DNA from: Agelaius tricolor
Lineage: Eukaryota > Chordata > Aves > Passeriformes > Icteridae
Length of the DNA: 64,000 nucleotides
NCBI GenBank assembly: GCA_023055355.1
Contig: JALJCS010000001.1
Span: 101,851,381-101,915,380, forward strand
Direction of reading: 5' to 3'
Made by a program: the position numbers and the translations under genes. The notes beneath the pieces are model-generated. The model was not told where the DNA came from. It ran no database searches and saw nothing but the letters and a program-made list of their open reading frames with translations. Positions 39,040 through 52,609 of this stretch are shown here, piece by piece. Numbering within the stretch: position 1 is the stretch's first letter; each line of letters starts with the position of its first letter.

Positions 39040-39700
39040 GACTAACAATTGTGTTATTATGGTTGTGTGGAAGGGTTCAAGACAAAAGGAGGGAAAGGAC
39101 CAGGGTTACCTTGGAGACAGAGGCTGCTGAAGAGGCTAGGGGATCATGGATCAAGAGCTACTCAGAAGGAAAGGCAGAGGAGGGATGGCTGGAGAAGTTT
39201 CCAGGGAGAAAGGTCTGTAGTAAGGGGGCAAGAACCCAGTCCTAGCTCCATTGTTTCCAGAGAGGCAGAGGGGCTGGAGTAAGAACAGGGAAAGGAATTG
39301 TGAGAAAGAGTGGCTATTGTCCAGTGTTTTCAGTGAGCAAAAAGAAACTGAAGAAGCTGAAGAAAAAGCATTGCATACTACAGTGAGTATGTAGGGCTGT
39401 TGGGAGGGAGCAGAAAAGAGGGCACAGGCAGCAGAGAGAGAGATGTTTCACTGCCCAGAACAGAGAGGGGAACGACTGCCAAGGAGCTTTAAAGAGCAGT
39501 GGGAATGAAGGCAATGCCGAGAAAGAAGATTCGCAGAAATTGTCTGTTCTCCCTCTGGGAGGTGGGATGATGCTGGGAGGTGAGGAGAGAGAAAAGTCAC
39601 AGGCACTCAGAGAAGCAAACAGGGAGAAGTGTCAGAGTGGAGAAGAGATGAGAGGGGAGAGGTAATCACTGGTGAGAGGCTAGAGAGTGGGTGAGGACAC
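39040..39700 (+). other. Purine-biased intronic tract
   Basis: For about 650 bases the plus strand is visibly enriched in G and A (repeated GAGAGA, GGAAAGG, GAGGGGAGAGG), so the BACH2 pre-mRNA would be pyrimidine-rich here. It is not a regular repeat. Frames in it are rich in Glu, Arg and Gly for that reason. Confidence 0.5.
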
Positions 39701-40599
39701 GGTGCCAAGAGATGATAATCCAGCTGATTAGAGAATTAGGCACAAGAGATGTCAAGCAAAAAGGCACAGAACAGAAGAGGCTATGGATGTGGCAAGAGGA
39801 CCCTGAGCTTAAAATAAAACTGTCAAGCAGTCCAAATACACCAGCCACGCACTTGCCCTCTGCCTGCCCCCTCTCTCCATTGCACCATCAGGGATCAACT
39901 ACCTTATTACTGCAGGGAACAAACAAAAATACAACTGCCCTCAGGCTGATCCTGAAGGAACAACAGAATAGGAATGAGGAGAAATAAAAGCAGGCTGGCA
40001 GTAGCTGCCTGTGGATAAAAAGGAGACCTTTAGCACAGCTGTGTGGCTGTATTTGATTTACGAGAGCTTCTTCATGCAAAATGAGCCAGAGCAATGTAAA
40101 TGGCTTTCTAAAGAAAGCCTGGTGAACAGCAATTCCTGCACATTAGAAAGAAAGGAAACGAGGATGTCCTGGGCCAGACCGGAATGGCTCGGGAGCTGAG
40201 GCTCCTGGCTCAGGCACTCAGCACAAAGGCACTGGCACCTAGCTGTGCCCAGGCAGGAACAGCTACACCCTGCAGTGCCAGGACTCAGCTACTCAGCCCC
40301 CAGCACTTCCTTAGGCAGCTCTCACCATTCTGATTTGAGTGTGACATCCCTTTGTAATGAAGAGGCTCGGCTCCTCAGGAAAAGGACTACCAAGCACTGT
40401 AAAAATCCTGCTCTTACTGACAAAGATGTCCACTTCCAATTTAAGGAACAAAACACAGTAGTCTGGATTGCACACTACACGTTTTTGTAAATGTTCTTTT
40501 GTAGTAGCTAGTAATTAATCTTGTGTTAGAGCCCAAGAAAGTGCCTATGAGTCTCTGAACTTGCAAACAGCTGGAAAATGCCTACTTAGGCTAGTGCGC

Positions 40600-40830
40600 A
40601 CATCTTTGAGTAATTCCTATTTGCTAATTACCCTTTCAGAAGCTGCCAACAGCTATTCTAACATTTTGCTAACCAGGGAGGGATATCACATCGCATAATT
40701 ATGTGAATTAACAACAGGATGGTGGTGAAGAAATGGGATAAAAATCAGGTAGTTGAGAAAGAAATTAAAACTAATTGATTTGCATAAAAAAACCCCTACG
40801 GTATGTAAACACCATTTCAGAAACAAAGAA
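40600..40830. promoter_or_regulatory. Candidate conserved element with an octamer motif
   Basis: Holds TGCTAATTACCC, CATCGCATAATTATGTG and a perfect octamer ATTTGCAT at 40778..40785, the site used by OCT1/OCT2 in B cells, where BACH2 is strongly expressed. Octamers also occur by chance elsewhere in the window. Confidence 0.27.
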
Positions 40831-41379
40831 CATGGCTGGAATACAAGTAAACAAAAGTGAAACCAGCATTTGCAGAAGTTGTCAGAGTAGATTCCTTGTC
40901 TTGGTGACAGATGAGATGAGACTTAAGCCCAGGACCCCTTACAAATGAGACTTGCTAGTACTCCAGTAACCCACTGCAACCAAAGCAATATTCCCCCCTG
41001 CAACACAACAGATGTGATTCAAACTGGCAAGCCATGGCACATAAAAGCACAATGCCCTCCCCTGCTCCGCACAGTTTTTTGCAATATTCATTGCAGGGGC
41101 CCAGAGTGAATTCCAGCTCACGGTGTTCAGAAAGCTCACTGATGCTCCTGCACAGCAGAGCACAGCAGACCCCCCCATGGCTGAAGGGGCACCAAAGGGC
41201 AACAAGCAGTGCTGCTGGAGGAACCACCTCGAGATGGAGCTGTCGATGAGCCAATGGGGCTCCCTTGGGCCTGTGTGGGAGGTGGGGGGAGGCAGAGGAG
41301 GAAAATCAAAGAGGTACCTTCAGACATGTGTGTGCACATTTAACTGCAGCAAGCGAATGCAGGATTTCCAATAGGAACG

Positions 41380-41720
41380 CCTGCTCTGAAAATGGCAAAG
41401 GCGAGTTATTACCAGGATGAACATCCTTATTCAGCATCTCAGGGGAAGCTCTGGCCACTTTCAATCAAATGTCTTTTTCTTGGAATGCTGTTAAGCTGCG
41501 GTCATCAATCCTATTTAAGGAATGGGAGGAATGGCTTCATATCACCGTTTTCCCTCCTCACTTGATGTGACATAAAATAGCAGCACATTAGCACAGGCGA
41601 GAGAAACGGAGCTTGGCTGATAATGGCCGCACTCATGTGTTTATTAAGCAGCCCAGGGAAGGAGGCACCAGGTGCAGAAGGCGCAGCTCCTTCATCGAAT
41701 GAGCTGCCTAGAGCAGCAGC
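41380..41720. promoter_or_regulatory. Candidate conserved non-coding element
   Basis: A repeat-free block with CpG-bearing motifs (AAAGGCGAGTTATTACC, AAGCTGCGGTCATCAATCC, ATATCACCG, GATAATGGCCGCACTC, CTTCATCGAATGAGC). It includes a TTCTTGGAATG STAT-like element. No coding potential is evident. Confidence 0.3.
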
Positions 41721-42059
41721 TTCCTGCTACAAAGAGATTTCCTTGAAATCCCTCCAGAATCACTCTGTAACCAAAGTGTAAAAGCAGCCACTTGCTGCGC
41801 TCTGATTGCCCACTTGAACTTTTCGAGAAGGTTGTGCGTATTTACCGTCGATCTTCAGCACTGTGTTGCCAACTGGCTTGCGGTGGAAAGGCCACAAAAC
41901 CTGATGGTGGCACTTGCCTGACCCACACACTGCCCTGCCCCTACAGCTCAGAAGGGCATGAAGGGACATGCAGCACCACCCTCATGTGCTGGTGGGGCCA
42001 CAGACAAACCCCCTGGTTTAGGAGCTTGTGCAGCCACTGCTGTGGCAGTAAAAAGAAAT

Positions 42060-45000
42060 GATTCCCCTGACTTGGCTGCTCAACCAGATTGGTAAAATCT
42101 ATGAAAGGACAAGGTGATTTTCCTGATCATTACAACCTAGACAGGAGCTGGAATTTGGCTTACATTGGCTGTTCAAATGCTTCACTACTGGGCACTGCTA
42201 GAGGGTTTAGCATCACTGCCTTCATTATCTCTCCCTGGCTTCAACATTTCTGTGCTGTGTATACATAAGGACACATGGACCATGAGACTCCCAGTGAACT
42301 CTTGTAATACCAGCTGTCAGCAGCCGCCTCCGAGTCAAGAAAAACATGCTTGTGTCTATAAACATGGCAAAACTAATTATCCCAAGAAGGGTCCCCCTTC
42401 CTCTTAAAATTAGCAGTGTATACAGTCAGATAGCTCAATGTAAACACATCACTCTGAATTTCACCAGCTTCACTATCAAGCAAGGAAAAGTATGAATCCT
42501 GTAGGAAGTCTCTGCTATAACAGATACTAAATCTGATATGTGAAGAGTTTTATTGTAGTGCTTCTAAAAGAGTGAAAACAGAGAGAAAACATGTGAAGCC
42601 TAAAACCAGCAACACACCAAAGGTTACAAGAGAACTGTTAAATGAGTCTCCCTGTGAGGAATGGAGAGGATAGCTAAAGCCCCTCCTGTGACTAAGGCAG
42701 TGGACAAGATCCAGTGAAGAGCAGTCCAGGAGAGAAAAGAGGGAAGTAGTCATTAGATAGGACATCCCAAGTTTGAGAATAGGAAGGTTTTCCAGAAAAG
42801 CTGCTCTAGGTAGCTTAAGCAATCATTTCTAAAATATAGGACAAGGAAGAGCCCCCAGGACCGGCCATAGTCTGAGGACTATGTAAGCCATACCTCTTAA
42901 GCCAAAAGAGTTCAGAGGGTTTGAAGTAAGGATTTCAATTCTTATGGGTATTTATAAATCTTATCCAGTTGTCCCTTTTTCCAGAGACAAAAGCAAAGTA
43001 CTACATTCAGTTAAGTATGGCTGTTTCTCAGACCAGTGAACAGGACATCTCCTGCAGTGCCCAGAGGTGCTGCACAGCTCAGCAGTAGCACCGGGATAAT
43101 GAGATGCATACACCCTTGTATTTAATGAAGGAGCCTGTACAAAAGAGATGTCTTCCAGTGACCACTGCAAGATTGGAGAGCCCTTTAGCATGAAATAGGA
43201 GGGTGGAAGGAAGAGCTGAATGAATCACGAGCAAGGAAAAAAGGGTTGTGGCACACCCCCACGCTTTTCCATTTCAGGTCTGTAAAATTCAGCTACATCA
43301 AGGTGATGCTACTGGCACCACTACTCAGAGAGACAGAGCAAGCAAGTCAGAATCCATCAGAATCTGCCTAAGAACTGAGCAAAACCCAGCAGCACAACAC
43401 ACCATGGAGAAGTTGTAATCATTTACACAGGAATAATAAAGAAAGGTGAGTCCAGCAACCTTACCCTGAGCAAAGGAATTATCAGGAAAGCCTTGCCCAG
43501 TGCAGCTCCTGGGAGAAAAGGTCAAGAGAAACACAGCCAGATTTCTGAGCAGAAAATCCACTTGTCTTGCAAACCCTTTCCATGTCCTTGGGTGCAAAGG
43601 CACTGCAAGCTTCTGCAGAGGCAGCCTGCCCTGGAGCCCCACTGGAGCAGAGTGGGGACATGACAAGTGCCACAGGCCAGTCTTTCAAGCAAAGGAGCAA
43701 CAACCACATAACCAATGCAAAGCGACAGCCTCAAACGCTCGCGCAACAACGAAGCATCAGCAGAAGCCAAATGGAGATGAACAGAAACATGCTCTCGTAT
43801 CCACAGCCATCTGTCCCTCTTCGCTCGTTGTTTTACAAATTGACCTACTGTTCCAAATCCCAGATTTTCAGAAATAGCTCTGGCTGAAGGTATTACCAGG
43901 AAAAAATGATCAGTGTCAGCTAACCAGTGTAACAGAGGAATTCTTTCCAGGAGACTGAGGCAGTGATGACAGAAGCTGGAAAACCAAAATTGCAGAGAGG
44001 GGGAAGCACTGGCCACTCAGATACATAGGCAAGGAGCAGCAGGAGCAGTGCTTGACAGTTCAAGTGATGTTCTCTTCTGCCAAAAGCTGGTGAGAAGCTT
44101 AACAAAGCCCTTTTCTGTTTTCTGGTGCAAATGATGCATTTCAGAGAACAATCAACCACACCGGCCTTGGAGTAAAGGAGACCAGAAAACCAAGGAGATT
44201 CCTAAAATCTTTTACTGTACCAAATAAACAGCTAGTATTCTCCCATGGACTGAAAATCCCTTCAATTATTCCCAAACAATTACTGCCTCCCCACTCTGAA
44301 CAAAGATAAATTTATTCTCCAATATAATTTTTAATATCCTAAGTAGGCTTGGTAATGGCAACCATGTTAATTTAATATCCTCAGATATCTTTACCATCTC
44401 TCCCTGTAAGGGTTTTCTGCAAAGCACCCATCCTCATAAATTTTCAGTCTTTTGAGCCCTTAATTTTCTATTAACTTGGGATGTCTGTACTGGCCTGACC
44501 AGTTTTATTATGTGCTTTCACCAGTGGCAAGTGAATAACCCCCTCACATGGCTTTTGGGGGGGATTTCCCCCCAGCACTGCCAAAGGAGCCACGACTTGC
44601 CACGTGTCCTCCCCCACCTCAGCACTCCCTCTCCCTTTGGTATGGGGAAAGATGAAAACTTGAAAATGCAACAGATGGTCTGAAATCCTCTTCCTGTGAA
44701 ACCCATCACTACGGCAGCAAGCTTAGGCAATATTTCAAATATTTCCGCATGTGCCAACAGCGGTATCCATGACTAGGGATGATGAGGAGACTGCCTGTGA
44801 AACTCCCCCATAGACACTGTTTGCAACAGCCTAGTCCTCTTGTTAAAGGCTCTCTTCCCTACTCTAAATCCAATGAGAAAACTAATCTTCTCCAGATTTA
44901 AAGCTGACAGGTGGTACATGCATAATTAAAGATGACCTAACAGAGAATGCTCTCATTTCTGGCATATTATCAGACACTTAAGCAAAGCAATTATCAGTAG

Positions 45001-46014
45001 GCAATCTTTTCTGTCAACAGAGATTGGATGAAACATTTTGCCAGTCAGGAAGATACTGTAATGATGATACATATGTATTTGCAGATACTCCAGCAATATA
45101 ATATAGACTTAAATCTCTCCTTTCTCAGACAAATGTCTCCATCACCGGTGGAGGACCACAGTAACGTCTTCTCGCATTTTTATGTTCCGCTTTGCTATTT
45201 CCCACAGACTCACAAGACAAAATACATAGACTCCACTTTGCTCCTACTCATGTCAACCTTTTCCTTGAATCCATCTGCACTACAAGTCCTGCCATTCCTC
45301 TCCACCTAGGGAAGGACAATCTTACTGTCCTCTCGAGCTCCTGCACTTTTTCCACCTGCACTGCTTGGCAGATGGCTGATCAGTGGGCCAGGAAACCTTG
45401 TCCTTCTGCCTTTTTCCCCCCTCAAAAAGCAAGCAAACCCCAGAAAATGTGTCCTCCCCCTTTCTTTCTCAAACACAAACAAAAACTCAGCTCCTCCAAC
45501 AGAACCCAACCAAGCCTCTCCCAAACACCTTCTTCTTCATCCACAGGTAGAGATCACCTGTGGCACATCAGGGGCTGAGAACTATATTGCTCTTTTACTC
45601 CTTGTCACAGCTTTTGTGACATGAACACCTGCAGGGAAGAATTAGGGACCTCACAGATCTCAATGGATTGTTCCTGTTGTGAACAACCATGTCTTACTCA
45701 GGACCACAAGCTGAGCATCTTCACCTTGGGAGCTGTGATGGCGGAAGAGATGAGTGACCTTGTTCTCCTTAGCTTATAGAGGGGGCAAACACAAGTGGAG
45801 ATCAGTTGGGAATTTTATGTGGAATCAGCCCAAAAACCTATACTAGAACTAGGAATATCTTCCCTGCTTTTTGGTTAACAAGCAGATGGTATGGTCTCCC
45901 AAAATAGCAGTGTCACCCATGTAGTTTGAAAGAAGCAGAAACTTTTTAACCTAAACTCTTAAAATGCTTCCTTCAAGCAGTGTTTTGCGATGAATCCAGA
46001 GAGTGTTCTGTGTC
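42060..46014. other. Intronic sequence, nothing recognised
   Basis: Ordinary mixed-composition DNA. Overlapping frames near 43.5-44.0 kb (up to 164 codons, both strands) reflect a local shortage of stop codons, not a recognised protein. Confidence 0.55.
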
Positions 46015-46031
46015 TTTTTTTTTTTTTTTTT
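46015..46031 (+). repeat. Poly-T run
   Basis: Seventeen T bases, followed by CCCTCC. On the BACH2 sense strand this is a poly-A run. Confidence 0.85.
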
Positions 46032-46229
46032 CCCTCCTGAGCAGGGATTTTAAAAAAAGAATATTTTTTGGAAGAAAGACAGGGAGAACAAGAAACAATT
46101 AGGAAAAGGAAAGCCTAAAAAGGTTAGTGGTTTTCTTAATTTTGGGAAAATTAGGGCTGTGAGAAGTATTATAAACCGCAATTATATACACACATGGGAT
46201 TGCATTTTACCTTACGAAAGAGCTGCTCT

Positions 46230-46730
46230 TAGGGTATAAAATTGCTTTAATATTGCACTACGACAAACGTTTTTTTAAAAAAGGCTTATGATAATGGATT
46301 TTCAAAGCAAAAGTAAAGCTGCTTTTCCCTGAGAACAGGGCTTTAGAGAAGGGAAACTTCACAATGCCAGTGGTGTGCGTTTTGCTGCATTTCACAAGAT
46401 CTCTCATAATTTAAATTCCGATGTATTTATGTCATACATGGATAAACGATCTTATTGTTCAGAACATGTCTTTATATGAACATCTCTGCTGTTAGAACTA
46501 GCATTATTTAGCTGCTTTTTTTTTCTCTTTCCTTACCAAGTCAGAACAAAAGTGTCTTTTATTGCAGTTTTGTGAACTTCATGCAAATGGCAGTTTTTAC
46601 ACATCAATCGTCAGTTTAATAACACTAATGATAAGAGGGGAATTGAAAATAATAGGCTGATTTTTTAGCAAGCAAATCAGAATTTATAGAGAAGATTCTA
46701 CAATGTCAAACTTTATAGCCCTGTGTTATC
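46230..46730. promoter_or_regulatory. Candidate conserved non-coding element with an octamer motif
   Basis: About 500 bases of unique AT-rich sequence with TAAATTCCGATGTATTTATG, GATAAACGATC, a perfect ATGCAAAT octamer at 46581..46588, CATCAATCGTCAG and AACACTAATGATAAG. No repeat element was recognised in it. Confidence 0.3.
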
Positions 46731-46731
46731 A

Positions 46732-49700
46732 AAAGCATGAGGAGTGAGAATGAAGATTAAAACACCGACTTGTTAGCTACATTTAGTAAACCGCAGCTCT
46801 CCTGCACCAAGAGTGATTATTTAGGAATCCACTGTACAAGATAAGAAGAGATAGTGATAGTCCTCTGGGACCATAGGGAGCCATTTACACAACAAAATTC
46901 ATTTGCCAGGGGATACTGCTCTGACTGAGCAGGCTCAATATCTCTCTCAGTTAAAGCAATACTGGTTAGTCTCCCACTCTTCCCTAAGGCATAGTTTGGT
47001 CATTCCTTCTCCTGCTTCATCCCACTCTTGCAATCACACAACTTTGCAGCATTTAAATTCCAGTTTTGCACCTATCACTCCCCCGAATGGCCCTGGTGAC
47101 TTCACAGGTGCTGGTTATAGGCATTCATGCTGCAGGCCAAGCATGGGAAGAGGAAAATGGCCTCATATGAGTAGTTAGGACTGTGAGAATTAATGGACTT
47201 TCTGTGGATTAATGGATGACTACAAGAGAGCCACATTTTGAAAACACAGCTTGATCATGACCAGAGAAATGACACTAAATAGAAGAAAAAAGCATTTGCT
47301 TTCCCAGCATGCAAAAACCCAGATGTGTCAAAATGCCAGCTTTTGACACAAAATACCACAGGGGAAGTGAGTGACAGCAGATTTTTACTCCTACTACAAA
47401 CAGGTGCTCAAGCAGGCATAGTAGTTTCCCCTGACAATGATGGTCTAAGGACAAACTTTACATCTCTAATATCTGAAATCCCTTTTTTATCCAGACAGAC
47501 AGAGTCCTACACCCTGGACTACTCCAACCCAGTTGTAATGCAGGAGGTATAGATAGAAATTGCACTTTGCTTCCTCCCACTCACCTCTGGTCATGATCAG
47601 GACCCAGCAGTAGAGTAAATTGCTCTACTATTGAATCACATCCCACACAGGGCAACTTCTTTTCCACAGATGCCTGACTGCTTTTCCACACAGCCTGTGG
47701 GTTTGATGCTTTGGTTTCCAGCTACAGGCTGTAGGGCCTGAAGCCTTTCCATGGGAGCATTTGAACTGCTACCTTCCTAGAGTCAGCACCCTTCAGTTTG
47801 GCCATATTTCCTGGTTAATGCTCCCACAACTTGAATCACCATTCCCATGTGGAGAAGCCTGTTCTATGGACTGCTAAGACTGTGCTGCATGTCCATCTTC
47901 CTGCCTTGTGTGGGCTTTGCCAAAAACCAACTTTTGGAAAGGAGGAACAGAGCCTGCTCCCTTATCATTACTTATAGCATGTAATTTTAGTGTTGTTTTT
48001 TATGAGTAGACAAGTGGGAAAGTACATTTTTAAGAAGGACAAAGACTGCTGAGGTTTTACAAGAAGCCCCAAGATAAGCAGAGCTTATTATGTACCACAG
48101 GATGAAATTCAGCATCTTCGGGGAACAGATGTTTAATCATCAAGCAGCATTTTGGGAGAACTGTGGGAGCTGGGCTGTCTCACCCATGAGCAAATTAGGA
48201 AATTACAGGAGCTTGTAGGTGTTGTCTGTGTGTGAGGTCAGAGACAGAGAAGCAGTTAAACCCATCTCTAAGGTACTGTCCCTGTGCGGGTGGATGTAGT
48301 AGGTTGTTACAGAGAATAAAATTGTGAGAAATAACTGTTCTATTCAACACCATCCCTGTGGCTGGGACTGGCCTTAGCAGTAGGGTTTGGTGGGCAAAAT
48401 GCAGAACAGTGTGAGGAACACACAGTGTTACATTAGTGCATACATGCTGAAAGGGTAAGTCTGGATTTTTGCTGCATTGTCCCATGACATCACGCTCCTA
48501 CCTGCCCACATCATGGACCTCACCACGCCTCTAAAGGAGACCTTAAAGTTTGTGTCCCATGATCTGCTGCTCCTCACCACAGTCCAGCCCCTCACTGCTA
48601 CTGAGAACAATAACAACCCATCTCTCTCTACAAATCTCTGCTAGAATTACCCCACAAACAAAAGCTAGGCCAGAAAGGAAGTCCTCAGTGAAATGAAGCA
48701 ATGCATTAACAAACACCGCTTGAGCTGGGAACACATAACTAGATTTTTCTCAAGTCCGAAGAAGTCCCAAATCCTAATGAAAAAATCGGAGCTGTGCATG
48801 CTCACACGTTTTGCTGCAGGCTGGTGTCCACTCCAAGCACCACCTCAAAAAACACTTTTCTTTCATCAATACATTTGTAATTTAACCAAAAAAGAAATTT
48901 AAACAGCATCTGAAAAGCTTTGCATGGTAAACATCAGAAAAAAACTGCTTTCCAAGCCTGCAGCCAGTTGTTCTATAATATCTTCTGCTTTGTGCTGACA
49001 ACCTTTTTCCCTCCAATCATTCAGACACAATGCCTTCAGGTCTGTCTAAGTAATGTAATTTACTGGAGTGGAATTCCCTTGATACCTTCTGCAGCACTCA
49101 GTGACAGTATCATTTATACTCTACACTGTCATGCCATGACACTGATACATTGGCTTTCATCCCTCATTCAGCACAGAGGGTGCAATTTCACCTTCCATTG
49201 TGCCCTTCTGCAGACTGTGCGTACAAATTCCCTCCATTCATCCCTAATTACAAGCCTCTGCTGAAATACTCTCATTAGATTTATATTTCTCACTCCAAAG
49301 TGTCAATCTTATTTCAAAATTCCAATTTTCTGAGAGATCCATCCATTAGCAGCAACCTCCAAAGCATTCCTTAGCCGAGTGCATTAAAAGTGAAGCTGGC
49401 AGAGCAGAGACGCACTTAAAATACACCATTACAGCAAATCTCCATTGCTAATGTTTTTGCATTATTTGAGCACTGTGATAAGCAGCCTGTGACTGGCCAG
49501 CCTTGCTCCTCCAGCAGCGATGGACAGAAGCCACCAGTCAACTTCTGTGTCCAGCTCTGCTCCCACTGTGAGGCTGCACCACATCCCAAAGCATCTGCTG
49601 CTGTCACTGTCTCACAGTATAGCATGACATGGCTGTTCAAGGGACTCCAGACGATGAGAGCCACAGAAAGAGTTTATGAAAACTGTAAAAATGCCTGACT

Positions 49701-52609
49701 ACAGCTTGTTTTCTGTGGTAAAGTTAAAAAAAAAAAAAAGCCAAAAACAAGCTGGGGGTTTCCCAAGGTAGCAGTTCTGCTCTGCAACCCAAGAGGTTGT
49801 TAGAACTCTTCAGCTGAAAATCACAACCACATTGTTTGTGTCACTTGCACTAATCCTAATTTAGTGGCCACATGTAGGACTGTTCCCTTCAAACTGTGTA
49901 CAGAAAACATAACGTCACAGATTCCCCGGAGCACCTCTACAAGTAGTTAAAAAAATCAAAAAGAGATCCTACTACCTCTTCAAGAGAAAGGCAAACACCT
50001 TAAAAACCTCATCACCATACAAGGGAAAAAATGAAGAGCACAGCAGTGGGTACTGATAGTTGCACAATGCACCCAATGTGCCATCCCTAAAAATAGCCTG
50101 TGTGGTGATACCCCTGGAAGAGCCCAGCGTGTCTCATCCCGCTGGAAAGCGCAGCAGCAGCGATCGGCGCGGGAGTGCCGCTGCCACATGACGCACATGT
50201 TGCACTCTCTCCTGTCATTATCTTCAAAGCCATCAGGCTTGAACTTACCTGCAGCAGGCACAGCAGTAGAAGGGGAAGGGTGGGTGGGGAGAAAAAACCC
50301 ACCTCTACAACTGTACTGAAAAAGGGAAAATTCCACAGAAGAATATTACAGCAAGTGATTATGCCCCTTGTCAGCATCTGGGCACCGACAGGACTAAGAC
50401 ATGCAGGTGATTGTAACAGAGGTAATGTAATTCCCTGCAGCAACCACTGTGGGGGAAACTAATAATTGCTGAAGTTTTGCCCGTTCCCATCTTAAATATT
50501 TGAAGTCTTGATTACTGCCTCAGCTCTCTTGCCATTTGTACTTCGTATCAGAGCAAGAGCCGGTTCAATGAGCAGGCACAGACATAAAAGCAGAAAGGAG
50601 CATTTCAGCAAAAAGGCAAAAGTAAGGTAGCAATGACAGGCACTGAGCTCTCCTAGGAGGAGAGGGAGGACTACACCAAGCTAATTTAAAGGGATTTCAT
50701 ATTGCCTAATGAAAGACTCACCATTGACAGCGTGACTAGTCCATGGAACAAGCGCGTGTACCTCTAAGTGCCCCCAGCACCTCACATCCTCCGCACCACG
50801 TGGTGTTAGTCAGAGTGAAAACCTATTGTCTTATAAAGCCCAGTTCTCAAGACCAACACCTCTGCTGCCCTGCAAAGCCTGGCAAAGCTGGGAAGGTCAT
50901 GAAGTGACAAGAAAGCAGTGATGCTTAAGCTGCCACACAGCAGAGAGCAAGTTTTTAACCTCTACCTTGGGTCCTGCAGCTCTTGGATAGGTGCTCTCTC
51001 CTCTCATCCATCAAGAATGACATCAGACCGAGAAGCCTGACATGCACAGGCACACTCATTCTCTGGAAATGCCACAGCTACTAATGAGCGAAGCTGGGAC
51101 AGCACCAAAGCTGACACCATGAAGCTACAAATTTCCCTGCATATACTGACATCTCTCTTTAATATTTCTCTTGACCACGAACTGACATATCAATTAATGT
51201 GGTCAGAACACTTTAGTAGTTCAAGATACCACAACTGGTTTAGTGGATTCCTAACCAGTGCAACTACTTGGAAAAGCATCACATAATGTATTTCAACAGT
51301 CACCCTAAAAAGCAAACCAAAAGGATTTTATCTGCCAAAAGTTAACCCTGAGAATTTGTTTCTCAAGCTCAGCAGATTTATATAGATTTCCTTTTTTTTT
51401 TCTCTGCTTCACTTTTTCTTTGCCAGAAGATGAAGCTCTGGATCAACAATTCAAGGTACACCACTGAAGTTTTGAAAGTTTTGACTTTAAAGATCTTTCA
51501 GTCCTCTCCAAAGCTGCTTTTTCCAGACAGCAGAACAATTCTGCTTCCAAAATTCTTTCATCACCACCTTTAACTTATGTACTAAGCCTAACTACTTTTT
51601 CTTTTTTTTTTTTCCAGTAAGAAGTTGATGAACTAACACAGCCAGACCACACCACAAGTAAGCTCTGACTCTCCTTCCAACACAGAACCATTTACAAGCA
51701 TTAATACCTAGGACTCACCCACCAGACAGAGCTGAAGCTGCAGGCAAGCCAGTCATCAGATCGCAGAGAAATATTATGCTTGCTCCACAAATGCTGAAGC
51801 ATTTGAATCTTATTTTTAGTTGTACACAAAGGGCAATAAACGGAAAATCTTATTGTAACCATTGCTTTTTCGTGGCCACCCACACTTCCAACACCTACAG
51901 CAAAAGTATATAAATGTAAAAGCCCCAAAACTCATGGCTCATCTGAACAAGGAATGCAAACTAGCTAGTTGCTGTTACTTTTTTTTCCAGTTTATATCTA
52001 GAGTGCCATTATATTCTGTGAAACACTGAAGACAACTTTTCACATGCTGTGCCTATCTACTGTCCAGGATTCTGGTGGATTTTCATACATTTTTCCCAGC
52101 ACCAGTGTCCCTCGTAAAGTCTTTCTCTAAGTTAGCTGACCACTGACTGATTTTTAAATGATGAAGTAGAGAAGGTGCTTCCCCCTAACTCTCAGTTTCT
52201 TCCCACACTGCCCAAAATACTGAGGTACAAGGAGTTAATGCTTCACTTACCTGTGAGAAATTATGCTGAATACTCTACCCAGAAACTGGCAATTAAAAAG
52301 AAAAAAATCCCTTTACACTCATAACAGTAGAAGAACTTCAAACAAATTGCTGTCAAGGATGATTTCATTGTGTTTAAATCCACTTTACTTCAAGTCACTT
52401 TGCAAATTACTCTTTAATTTTGTACCTAAAACTCTCAGGGCTACTGTGATGCCAGTTTACTCTCCTGTGTGTCCTGTGCCTGATTCTTTCCATTTACAGA
52501 AAGTAACACAAGCATAAACCTAATTATCATCTGAAAACCCGCAGAAAACGAATTCAACTAACTGAGTAAAAAAGAAATAAAGGAAAAAAGATCTATCTTA
52601 AGACCAGAC
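46732..52609. other. Intronic sequence with isolated donor-like sites
   Basis: A small CpG cluster lies at 50.13-50.20 kb (GCAGCGATCGGCGCGGGAG), and minus-strand CAG/GTAAGT sites at 50249/50248 and 52251/52250. No matching acceptors or coding homology support exons. Confidence 0.45.

Noticed and set aside
43522..44016. Overlapping open frames on both strands near 43.5-44.0 kb
   Set aside because: Mutual overlap on both strands and lack of homology indicate stop-poor composition.
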